From: Kozakia baliensis
GTDB taxonomy: Bacteria; Pseudomonadota; Alphaproteobacteria; Acetobacterales; Acetobacteraceae
DNA length: 64,000 nucleotides
Assembly: GCF_001787335.1 (NCBI RefSeq)
Contig: NZ_CP014674.1
Location: 1,964,501 to 2,028,500, forward strand
Reading direction: 5' to 3'
Under the pieces are notes generated by a model, which was not told where the DNA came from, searched no databases, and saw only the letters and a program-made list of their open reading frames with translations. Shown here piece after piece: positions 46,896 to 55,846 of this stretch. The translations under genes were made by a program, and so were the position numbers. How positions within the stretch are numbered: the first letter of the stretch is position 1; each line of letters starts with the position of its first letter.

Positions 46896-48826
46896 CAGTC
46901 CGCTTCCGCGACGGTCTGGCCCGGTTCGTGAATGTGGTTGACCGGATCGCGCATCAAGGCATCCGTCATGATATCCCGCGCCAGAGGAGCGGCGGCGTCC
47001 GCACCCGCATTGCCATGTTCGATCACCACTGCCACGGCGTAACGCGGCGCATCGTAAGGCGCAAAGCAGATGAACAGAGCGTGCGGGCGATCTTCCCACG
47101 GCAAGGCCATGGAATTGAAGTGCCCGCTTTCACGTAATGCGCGCGAGACGCGGCGCACCTGGGCCGAGCCGGTTTTCCCGGCCATCTGCACGCCCGGAAT
47201 ATTGAGCTTCGCTTTAGGCGCGGTGCCGCGATGAGCGTTCACCACGTCAAACATGCCCTGACGAATGACGTTGAGGTGCTTGGCTTCCACATCCATCGGT
47301 GGGGCAGCATCGAGAGCCGTTTTATCAGATGCGGTTTCGTTCACGCGCCGCACGAGATGCGGTTCAACGTTCCGGCCGGAAGCGATGCGCGAGACGTAGG
47401 TAGCCAATTCAAGCGGTGTCACTTGCACGAAGCCCTGCCCAATACCGGCATTGACCGTGTCGCCACCGTTCCAGTGGAAGCCGTGCTTGCGCCGCCAATC
47501 GGGCGTGGGGATAACGCCAGGGCGGATATGGGGCAATTCGATACCGAGCTTCGTGCCGAGGCCGAAACCGTTGGCCATGTCTTTGATCGGGTCCATCCCG
47601 ATTTTACGCGCGGCCTGATAGAAATAGACGTCGCACGAATACATCAGGGCTTGCTGCATATCGATGCTGCCGTGCCCCCAGCGCGACCAACAATGGAAGC
47701 GCACGCCGCCCATATCGTAATGACCGGGGCAGAAGAATCGGTCCTGCGGAGACAACCCGCCGGATTTCAACGCCGCCAGCGCCACGGCCGGTTTGAAGGT
47801 CGAACCGGGCGGATAAACACCCGATACGGCCTTGTTGATCAACGGTGTGCGTTCGTTGTTGGTCCATTCGATCCATTGTGCGTGGCTGACGCCTGAATCG
47901 AACAGAGACGGATCGAAAGAAGGCGTGCTGACCATCGCCAACACTTCGCCGTTGCGGCAATCCATCACCACCGCGCTGGCGGATTGATCGCCGATGCGGT
48001 TAAGCACCATCTGCTGCAAACCGGCATCGATGGTCAGGGCAATTTCATCGCCCTGCTGACCATCCACGCGATCCATCTCGCCCATGACGCGGCCGAGCGA
48101 ATTGACTTCCATTTCCACCGAGCCGGGCTGGCCACGCAATGCCAAATCTTGCGTTTGCTCGATCCCAGCGCGCCCGGCGCGCATGCCCGGCAACGCCATC
48201 ATCGGGCTTGTGGCGACGTCATGTTCGTTCGGAGGCGCAACATAGCCGACGATATGCGCGAGCAACGGCCCCAGCGGGTAAAGCCGTGTCGAACCCACAT
48301 CCACCAGCACGCCAGGCAAGCTCGGCGCATTGAGTTCGATGCGGGCCATGTCGTCCCAGGTAAGGAAGTCTTTCAGCGCAACCGGCACATATTTGCGCAC
48401 ATGGCGCAGATCGCGCTCGATGCGAGCGTGGTCGCGCTCATCCAGCGGCACGATCTGGTTGAAGCGCGCGATAGTCGCCTGGATGTCGGTCGTCTCTTCC
48501 GGCATCAACAACGCGCGCCAATTTTCTTTATTGCCGGCGAGTTGCACGCCGAAACGATCGCTGATCAGGCCGCGCGCGGGTGCGAGAAGGCGTTTGCTTG
48601 TGCGGTTGCGGGCCGCCAATTCCTTAAGATGGCCACCATTGACGACTTGCAGATCGTAGAGCCGCTTGCCCAAAACGCCGAGCACGCCCGCCTGCGCGGC
48701 CAGGACGATTAAGGCCCGACGCGTGAAAATCCCGCGCGATGGCTTGACCGGCTGGCGTTTGAGCATCAGGCGATTTGTTTGTTTACGCCGAAATTTCATC
48801 CCCGCAGACGATCCGTCCGCAAGCAT
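46895..48826 (-). CDS. mrdA: Penicillin-binding protein 2 (elongasome transpeptidase)
   Basis: PBP2 cross-links peptidoglycan during side-wall growth. The 643-residue protein has a cytoplasmic start, one membrane anchor (about residues 35-55), a pedestal domain, and the transpeptidase motifs STFK (in YPPGSTFKP), the S-X-D/N motif YSCDVYF, and KTGS. ATG at 48826 has AGGGAG eight bases upstream. It lies 81 bases after mreD. Confidence 0.97.
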   Translation of the reverse strand: MLADGSSAGMKFRRKQTNRLMLKRQPVKPSRGIFTRRALIVLAAQAGVLGVLGKRLYDLQVVNGGHLKELAARNRTSKRLLAPARGLISDRFGVQLAGNKENWRALLMPEETTDIQATIARFNQIVPLDERDHARIERDLRHVRKYVPVALKDFLTWDDMARIELNAPSLPGVLVDVGSTRLYPLGPLLAHIVGYVAPPNEHDVATSPMMALPGMRAGRAGIEQTQDLALRGQPGSVEMEVNSLGRVMGEMDRVDGQQGDEIALTIDAGLQQMVLNRIGDQSASAVVMDCRNGEVLAMVSTPSFDPSLFDSGVSHAQWIEWTNNERTPLINKAVSGVYPPGSTFKPAVALAALKSGGLSPQDRFFCPGHYDMGGVRFHCWSRWGHGSIDMQQALMYSCDVYFYQAARKIGMDPIKDMANGFGLGTKLGIELPHIRPGVIPTPDWRRKHGFHWNGGDTVNAGIGQGFVQVTPLELATYVSRIASGRNVEPHLVRRVNETASDKTALDAAPPMDVEAKHLNVIRQGMFDVVNAHRGTAPKAKLNIPGVQMAGKTGSAQVRRVSRALRESGHFNSMALPWEDRPHALFICFAPYDAPRYAVAVVIEHGNAGADAAAPLARDIMTDALMRDPVNHIHEPGQTVAEAD

Positions 48827-48907
48827 GACGCACGCTCCCTGTCCCGCATTTTATGGCGATCGAAACCCTTGCAATGGCGGCAGAGCTTTCGTTTCAAGAC
48901 AGGGCCT

Positions 48908-49474
48908 TCAGGCTTTCTCCGGATCCGCGACTGTGCGGCGCGCCCAGACGAATAATGCATTTAAGCTAGGATAAATACCGATTGTTAAGGCCGCTTGAAA
49001 GAGACTCGGCGCGGGCGACAACAAATTGAGCGCTCCGATACACGCCATGACCCACTGAAACAATGATAAAATCAGAGCCAAACCAGCCAGCAATCCCCAG
49101 GCGAAAACAAAATTGATCCGGCTTAATCCGTAGCGCCATGTATGGGCCACGCCATGAGCGACCAGCACTGAAAACAGTAAGGTTCCGGGCGGCCCGAAAC
49201 TCAACAGATCGACAATAACGCCCACGATGAACACCATCGGCGCGGTCATGGAGGCAGGCCGGTTGGCGGACCAGAAATACACCGTTCCGAACGCGACGCC
49301 GAAAATCAGTTCCGCCTGCCCAGGAACGTCGAACGGCGCGGACAACAACAAAGCACACAGCACAATGAAGATGCTCGGCAGGAATGTGCGGATCGCCATA
49401 TCGACACGGCGGCGCAATGTCGGCTTGGGAGCGATGCCCGGATGGGCCTCCGGGCGCGAGTGCTCGGCGACCAT
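48908..49474 (-). CDS. mreD: Rod shape-determining protein MreD
   Basis: A 188-residue membrane protein with about five hydrophobic segments, part of the MreBCD elongasome scaffold. Sequence conservation is low in this family, so the call rests mainly on topology, length and its place between mreC and mrdA. It begins three bases after mreC ends. Confidence 0.9.
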   Translation of the reverse strand: MVAEHSRPEAHPGIAPKPTLRRRVDMAIRTFLPSIFIVLCALLLSAPFDVPGQAELIFGVAFGTVYFWSANRPASMTAPMVFIVGVIVDLLSFGPPGTLLFSVLVAHGVAHTWRYGLSRINFVFAWGLLAGLALILSLFQWVMACIGALNLLSPAPSLFQAALTIGIYPSLNALFVWARRTVADPEKA

Positions 49475-49477
49475 GGC

Positions 49478-50428
49478 TTATCCTTGCTCACGCGCCGGAT
49501 GGTTGAACGGCATGGCGGGCAACGGCAAAGAGGGTGCGAGCGGCGGCGCAGGAAGCCGCTTCACACGGCCAGGCGCCTGCGGACCAAGATGATCGGCCGT
49601 TGCGTAATCGAAAACACGCACGATATCGGGACGCGCCAGGGCACCATCCGGCACGACGACCGGCGCGCCAGGCCGCAGATAATGCACGGTGCCGATCGGC
49701 AAGCCGCCAGGAAAACCCGGAACATCGCTCTCGGCGCGGTCGCCGGGCGCGTTTTGCTCTCCAGTAACAACGCGCTCCCCTTCGACGGGGTGATTATCTT
49801 GAGAATAATAGATCAGCCGCGGGTAGGGGCTACCGTCTCCGGCCATGATGGCATTGCCATGAGAGGCGGTGAAGGAGACGGGAATACGGCTCGCTTCATC
49901 GTTGATCAGCAGGATTCGGACCGTGCGTTCGCCCACTTCCGTCACGCGGCCGATCAATCCCGCCGCATCGAGCGCGACATCGCCGACATGCACGGAATGG
50001 CCTTCGCCGACCGCGAGCAGGACGGAGCGTGCGTAAACGCCGCCCGCATCGCGAATGGCATGGCCGGTGACGAAACTCGGCGCATTATCGGGAATCCAAT
50101 GCAGGCTGGCTTTAAGCTGGGCATTCTCATTGGCAAGCGCGACCGCGACATCGTACCAACGGCGCAGCTTCGCGTTTTCATCCCGCAGCTTGGCGTTTTC
50201 CGACGCCAGATGGGTCAGACCTTGGAAATTCTGTGTCAGCGCCTTCAACTGCTCGCCCGGTGTCGCCATGAGGCTGTAAGCGGGCGCGAGAATATCGGCG
50301 ACTTCCATCCGCACGGAATCGATGAGCGGCCGCCGGGTCAGACCCAAAAGAATGATTCCAACCGCCAACACGAACATGAACGGCAGCAACAACTTGGCAA
50401 GCGCCTGCCGCGCCTGAATCGAGAGCAT
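49478..50428 (-). CDS. mreC: Rod shape-determining protein MreC
   Basis: A 316-residue bitopic protein: a membrane helix (about residues 12-30), a periplasmic coiled coil (about 65-110, NAKLRDENAKLRRW), and a beta-barrel pair with DAAGLIGRVTEVG. MreC organises PBP2 at the elongasome. A Pro-rich tail follows the barrels. It lies 21 bases after mreB. Confidence 0.95.
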   Translation of the reverse strand: MLSIQARQALAKLLLPFMFVLAVGIILLGLTRRPLIDSVRMEVADILAPAYSLMATPGEQLKALTQNFQGLTHLASENAKLRDENAKLRRWYDVAVALANENAQLKASLHWIPDNAPSFVTGHAIRDAGGVYARSVLLAVGEGHSVHVGDVALDAAGLIGRVTEVGERTVRILLINDEASRIPVSFTASHGNAIMAGDGSPYPRLIYYSQDNHPVEGERVVTGEQNAPGDRAESDVPGFPGGLPIGTVHYLRPGAPVVVPDGALARPDIVRVFDYATADHLGPQAPGRVKRLPAPPLAPSLPLPAMPFNHPAREQG

Positions 50429-50449
50429 GAGCCGCCGCCCCCGCCCGCG

Positions 50450-51496
<1,047 letters not shown>

Positions 51497-51672
51497 TCAA
51501 GCCTCCTGGCCGAAAAAATAAACTGCGCGCAGCGGGGGACCATACGAACAAAACGGCGCGGCGGAACAAGCGCGATGTATCACGTGGCCCGCGCAGGGCT
51601 TAGCGACGGGCGCACGCCGGGGCAAGAGGATGTTGGGACAATTTCCGAGAAAGCGCCCTTTGTTGTTCCTTT

Positions 51673-51689
51673 TGTAACTTAACGTTACA
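51673..51689. promoter_or_regulatory. Palindrome in the mreB / lipoprotein divergent region
   Basis: TGTAAC-TTAAC-GTTACA has perfect six-base arms and a five-base spacer, a typical operator shape. It lies about 180 bases upstream of mreB and about 160 upstream of the lipoprotein gene at 51847. It overlaps no gene. Nothing else is recognisable in 51497-51846. The regulator is unknown. Confidence 0.35.
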
Positions 51690-51846
51690 TATCGCCGCAA
51701 ACCTAACACCGCCCCGCCATCGTTCCATACCACATGGAAGTGTTGCTTCCGGAACACGACGAAACGTGAACAAGGAAACTGCATCTTTCCTTTCCCGTTT
51801 CAATCTGGCTTGGCCGATGGGCCGTTTATCGGTTCGGAGATTCGAC

Positions 51847-52113
51847 ATGAGTGCTTCAACAGGGAAACCCACGATGCGTATGGCTTTAGCAGCCACAGCC
51901 TGCCTCGGCATGCTATCCCTAGCCGGATGCGGTGACCCTTACGATCCCGGTGCGCGCGCTGGTTCGGGCGCTTTGATCGGTGCAGGCGGCGGCGCCGCGA
52001 TCGGTGCGTTGGCCGGTGGTGGACGTGGTGCCGCCATCGGCGCACTGACCGGTGGCGCAGTCGGTGCGGCGGGCGGTGCGGCAACTACACCGAACAGACG
52101 CCCTAACTATTAA
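51847..52113 (+). CDS. Glycine-zipper lipoprotein (copy 1)
   Basis: An 88-residue lipoprotein with lipobox LAGC followed by GDPYDPGARAGSG and two GAAIGALAGG-type glycine-zipper repeats, ending TTPNRRPNY. Glycine zippers pack transmembrane helices and occur in outer-membrane lipoproteins such as the 17-kDa/SlyB-type families. ATG at 51847 follows GGAG. It lies 23 bases before a near-identical paralog, suggesting tandem duplication. Confidence 0.8.
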   Translation: MSASTGKPTMRMALAATACLGMLSLAGCGDPYDPGARAGSGALIGAGGGAAIGALAGGGRGAAIGALTGGAVGAAGGAATTPNRRPNY

Positions 52114-52136
52114 AATATCTATTATCAGAGGCAAAA

Positions 52137-52577
52137 ATGAACGCCCCAGCAACAGTTATGCGACGCAATAAATTTCGGGCCGTCGCGGTTTGCGGCCTTT
52201 CGGGAACGCTTTTCCTGCTCGCAGGATGCGGCAGCCCCTATGACCCCGGCGCGCGTGCGGGTTCCGGCGCTCTGATCGGTGCAGGCGGCGGCGCGGCGAT
52301 CGGCGCTTTGGCCGGCGGCGGGCGTGGCGCGGCGATCGGCGCTTTGGCTGGCGGTGCCCTCGGCGCGGCGGGCGGTGCGGCCACCACGCCGAATCGCAAC
52401 AGCAACTATAATCGCAATTATAACCAAGGCGGTTATTACAACCGTGGCTATGGACAAAGCTACGGGAACGGCAATGGTTACGCTCAGCCGAACTACCCGA
52501 ACGGCAATTACCCACAGCAGAACAACTATCAGGGCCCGCCACCGCAATATCAGCAAGGCTACAATAACGGCTACTGA
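52137..52577 (+). CDS. Glycine-zipper lipoprotein (copy 2) with Asn/Tyr/Gln-rich tail
   Basis: A 146-residue paralog of the preceding gene. Lipobox LAGC is followed by GSPYDPGARAGSG and the same glycine-zipper block, nearly identical to copy 1. After TTPNR it has about 60 extra residues rich in Asn, Tyr, Gln and Gly (repeats like YNRGY, NGNGY, PNGNY), a low-complexity, prion-like composition. AGAGGC lies just before the ATG. A strong terminator follows. Confidence 0.82.
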   Translation: MNAPATVMRRNKFRAVAVCGLSGTLFLLAGCGSPYDPGARAGSGALIGAGGGAAIGALAGGGRGAAIGALAGGALGAAGGAATTPNRNSNYNRNYNQGGYYNRGYGQSYGNGNGYAQPNYPNGNYPQQNNYQGPPPQYQQGYNNGY

Positions 52578-52582
52578 GAACG

Positions 52583-52615
52583 AAAAAGCCCCGCCAAACC
52601 AGCGGGGCTTTTTTT
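52583..52615. terminator. Bidirectional intrinsic terminator between the lipoprotein and leuA genes
   Basis: GCCCCGC-loop-GCGGGGC with seven Ts on the plus strand and five As at the front forms a strong stem usable in both directions. It ends the lipoprotein transcript and can also end leuA, whose stop lies four bases away. Confidence 0.9.
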
Positions 52616-52618
52616 ATT

Positions 52619-54190
52619 TTAGGCCGAGAGCGCTTCCGGCTCAGCGCGTGTTCTTTTCACCAACAATTTGTTCAGCGCATGGACATAAGCGCGCACGGCG
52701 GAAACCACCGTATCGGCATCCGCGCCCTGCCCGTCCACGAGTTTGCCGTTTTCTTCCAAACGCACCGTCGTCCGCGCCTGCGCATCGGTGCCTTCCGTCA
52801 CGGCGGCAACGGAGAACAGCGCCAGAGTGGCATCGTGCGGGAAAATTTCCTGTATCGCGCGGAATGCCGCATCGACCGGACCATTGCCCGTCACCTGCGC
52901 TTGGCGAACCTCACTATCGACATTCAGTTCCAGCGTCGCCTGCGCCGGATGTTTCGAGCCGGAAACCAGTTCCAGAGAAACGAACTTGATCCGCTCATGG
53001 TCGCGCGTTTCATCATCCACCAGAGCGCGAATATCGTCGTCAAAGACGGTTTTCTTCTGGTCCGCCAAAATCTTGAAACGTTCGAAAGCCTGCTGAACGG
53101 TCACATCGTCCAGATCGTAACCGAGCGCCTTCAGCTTATCGCGGAATGCCGCGCGCCCGGAATGCTTGCCCAACACCAGCGAGGTCTTGGTCCAGCCCAC
53201 GCTTTCCGGCGTCATGATTTCATACGTCGCCGCATTCTTCAGGATTCCATCCTGATGAATGCCGCTCTCATGCGCGAAGGCGTTCCGGCCGACGATGGCT
53301 TTGTTCGGCTGCACGTCGAAGCTGGTGATATTGGCCAACATGCGCGAAACACTCAGCAAACGTGGCGTTTCGATATTGTTCTTGAACGCCAGCTTGTCAT
53401 GACGCGTGCGGATCGCCATCACGATTTCTTCTAACGCGGCGTTGCCGGCTCGCTCGCCGATACCGTTGATCGTGCATTCGATCTGGCGCGCGCCACCGGC
53501 CAATGCCGCCGCCGTGTTGGCGACGGCCAAGCCGAGATCGTTATGGTTGTGCGTGGAGAAAACAACATTTTCCGCACCCGGAACGCGCTCGCGCAGCATA
53601 GCGAAAATAGCTTGCAACTCGTCCGGCGTGGCGAAACCGACCGTATCGGGAATATTGATGGTGTTCGCGCCATTCTTGATCGCCACCTCAACGCAACGAC
53701 ACAGAAAATCCGGCTCGGTACGGGAACCATCCTCGGCGGACCATTGCACGTCGTCCGTAAATTGACGCGCCGCCTGATTGCCGGAGGCGATCAGATCCAG
53801 CACCGTCTCCGGCTCCATCCGCAGCTTGTATTTCATATGCAGCGGCGAGGTTGAGATGAAATTATGAATGCGGCGGCGCTTGGCGGGGGCGATAGCCTCC
53901 CCCGCCGCTTCGATATCGCGTTTGCCGCCGCTGCGCGCCAATCCGCAGACGACAGCTTCCTTCACCGTCTCGGCAATGCGCTGCACGCTCTCGAAATCGC
54001 CAGGCGAAGCAACGGGGAAACCCGCCTCGATCACATCGACGCCCAGCTCCTCAAGCGCCTTCGCCATACGCAGCTTTTCGTCCAGATTCATGGAGAACCC
54101 GGGCGATTGCTCTCCATCGCGCAATGTGGTGTCGAAAATAATAACGCGATCGTCGTCGATACGACCGAAAGAAGGGTGTTCGATGCTCAT
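52619..54190 (-). CDS. leuA: 2-isopropylmalate synthase
   Basis: The first committed enzyme of leucine synthesis, joining acetyl-CoA and 2-oxoisovalerate. The 523-residue protein has FDTTLRDGEQSPG with metal-binding Asp, NTINIPDTVGFATP, STHNHNDLGLAVANT with two metal-binding histidines, and a C-terminal regulatory (LeuA dimer) domain that mediates leucine feedback. A leucine-rich leader ORF lies 83 bases upstream, so attenuation is likely (see 54274-54375). Confidence 0.97.
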   Translation of the reverse strand: MSIEHPSFGRIDDDRVIIFDTTLRDGEQSPGFSMNLDEKLRMAKALEELGVDVIEAGFPVASPGDFESVQRIAETVKEAVVCGLARSGGKRDIEAAGEAIAPAKRRRIHNFISTSPLHMKYKLRMEPETVLDLIASGNQAARQFTDDVQWSAEDGSRTEPDFLCRCVEVAIKNGANTINIPDTVGFATPDELQAIFAMLRERVPGAENVVFSTHNHNDLGLAVANTAAALAGGARQIECTINGIGERAGNAALEEIVMAIRTRHDKLAFKNNIETPRLLSVSRMLANITSFDVQPNKAIVGRNAFAHESGIHQDGILKNAATYEIMTPESVGWTKTSLVLGKHSGRAAFRDKLKALGYDLDDVTVQQAFERFKILADQKKTVFDDDIRALVDDETRDHERIKFVSLELVSGSKHPAQATLELNVDSEVRQAQVTGNGPVDAAFRAIQEIFPHDATLALFSVAAVTEGTDAQARTTVRLEENGKLVDGQGADADTVVSAVRAYVHALNKLLVKRTRAEPEALSA

Positions 54191-54232
54191 AATAAATGGT
54201 GCTCGCTGACTTGAAAACGAAACTCAAAACCT

Positions 54233-54280
54233 CCCCTGAACGCACCGGCTAGGAGCCGACGGAAAATCCGCGCTCAGGGG
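54233..54280 (-). promoter_or_regulatory. leuA leader structure (candidate attenuator)
   Basis: On the minus strand, CCCCTGA (54280-54274) and TCAGGGG (54239-54233) pair; a further CGC/GCG extends the stem past a mismatch. Two hairpins sit inside: CGGA-TTT-TCCG and CGGCT-CCT-AGCCG, making a three-way junction. The leader stop TGA is part of the 5' arm, so a ribosome there would block the stem. A weak T-rich stretch, AGGTTTTGAGTTTCG, follows. Confidence 0.6.
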
Positions 54281-54375
54281 CTGATAAGTCGAAGCGTCGC
54301 GAGAAGTCCCAAGCGTGCGTCGAGGCGCGCGAAAGCGCGGCCGTCAAAACGCAAAGAGGCTGGGCGAATGAACAT
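54274..54375 (-). CDS. leuA leader peptide
   Basis: A 33-residue ORF, MFIRPASLRF... ending LRLISP, with seven leucines, six of them in residues 18-30 (RLDARLGLLATLRL). It ends 83 bases before leuA and overlaps the stem described at 54233-54280. Leucine-rich leaders that couple translation to attenuation are known upstream of leu operons. The SD is weak (GGATAC-like), so expression is inferred from position and composition. Confidence 0.6.
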   Translation of the reverse strand: MFIRPASLRFDGRAFARLDARLGLLATLRLISP

Positions 54376-54444
54376 ACGGTATAGCGTATCCTATTCCAGC
54401 CGGGTTTGGCTAGATCGCAATAGCGATAAAATCCCGCGCAGCTT

Positions 54445-55341
54445 CTAACCGGCGCTCGCCATCAAGCCGGGCGCGCTGGCGAAATAGCGATGAACAGCAT
54501 CGCACATCGCACTCGCCACCTGTGTGCGGTGCACGGCCTGCCGCAAAGCCGCCTCATCCAGCCGGTTGGACATAAAGCCCATTTCGACAAGCACGGAGGG
54601 GATTTCAGCCGATTTCAGCACGACGAACGCCGCATGGCGGGAAGGATGCGTAAGAAGGCCGATACGCGGGCGGAATGACGACACCACGCTCGACGCCATA
54701 TGAGCAGAACCTCGCCGTGTTTCTTCCGACACCAAACTGGAGAGGATCTGCTGCACTTCCGGGGAAACGCCGTGGAAAGCAGGCCCGGCGAAACGGTCCG
54801 CACTGTTTTCTTTTTGCGCCAAGGCCGCCGTTTGCGCATCCGATGCGCCTCCGGCAAGCGTATAGACGCTGGCTCCACGCACGCCAGGATCGTGCAAGGC
54901 ATCGGCGTGCATGGAAATAAAGAGATGCGCCTTATGGGTTTGCGCCAATTCCACCCGCCCTTCCAGGGGAATGAACCGGTCGCTATCGCGTGTCATGACG
55001 ACGTTATATTGGCCGGACGCCAGCAATTGACGGCGCAACTCGCTCGCCGCCGCCTCTGCGATATGTTTCTCATACGTGCCGGAAATACCGATCGCGCCCG
55101 GATCTTTGCCGCCATGACCAGGGTCCAACATAATGACGGGCTTCGGCGATGGTGCATGGCGTGCGATGGCCGGGGCCGCCAATGTATGATGTGCGGCAGC
55201 ATGAGCATGTTTGACAACATGATGCCCATGGGCGGAGCGCGCCCAACCCGCGCCAGATGAACCTAACGCGGCCATCGCTCCCAGGCCTGTGCTGGCGCTG
55301 CGCAAAAGGCGGCGGCGGGCGGCGTTGACGGGTTCCATCAT
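54445..55341 (-). CDS. N-acetylmuramoyl-L-alanine amidase (AmiC/Amidase_3 type), exported
   Basis: A zinc amidase that cleaves the peptide stem from glycan during septal splitting. The 298-residue protein (from the ATG at 55341) has MLDPGHGGKDPGA (zinc His/Glu region), MTRDSDRFI, LFISMHADA and a C-terminal EMGFMSN. The N-terminus has AARRRLLRSAS followed by a hydrophobic run, close to a twin-arginine signal; TatB and TatC are encoded nearby. Several ATGs make the start uncertain. Confidence 0.88.
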   Translation of the reverse strand: MMEPVNAARRRLLRSASTGLGAMAALGSSGAGWARSAHGHHVVKHAHAAAHHTLAAPAIARHAPSPKPVIMLDPGHGGKDPGAIGISGTYEKHIAEAAASELRRQLLASGQYNVVMTRDSDRFIPLEGRVELAQTHKAHLFISMHADALHDPGVRGASVYTLAGGASDAQTAALAQKENSADRFAGPAFHGVSPEVQQILSSLVSEETRRGSAHMASSVVSSFRPRIGLLTHPSRHAAFVVLKSAEIPSVLVEMGFMSNRLDEAALRQAVHRTQVASAMCDAVHRYFASAPGLMASAG

Positions 55342-55678
55342 GGTGTCGTTCTCGCAATGAAGCGCGGGGGTGGTCATTATTTCGGATAATTCAACAGCAT
55401 GTCCGAAACGTGGCAAGCGGATATACTTGCAGTGGCCTGATTATTCAGCCATGCTATGGCATTGAAGGCCGGAAAGACGGTCGATGCTCTGACGATGTGA
55501 AAAACGAACACTTGTCGAACATCCCGTGTTCTTCCTTCTTGCGACGCCATGCCCCGCATGCGCACCCCCTCGATACGCCCAAAGCTGCCCGAGGGCTTGT
55601 GGCCTGTTGAGCGCGCGCGTCGAAAAATATTTTTTTGCAGAGGCCCTATGAGTTTCGCCAATTTCGCCACGTGGAGTT

Positions 55679-55724
55679 GCCACGGATCGGGAAAGACCCC
55701 GTTTCCGCTAGGCCTCTCCGTGGC
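55679..55724 (+). promoter_or_regulatory. Structured 5' leader of rne
   Basis: GCCACGGA (55679-55686) and TCCGTGGC (55717-55724) form a perfect 8-bp stem with an inner CGGG/CCCG hairpin, about 120 bases before the rne start. The whole 55342-55846 gap has no supportable gene, giving a possible long leader, as seen for rne in enterobacteria where leader hairpins mediate autoregulation. The parallel is inference. Confidence 0.35.
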
Positions 55725-55846
55725 CCGGCGTCTGATCGGTCTGCTGCCCCCTTCTAGAATTTGCGCCCCGCATCGTCATGCCCCAGCTTCGTTAAGCTTT
55801 GGGTCATGGGCGGCGTTCGCGGCGGCCGACCGGAGTGTTTTTATTG

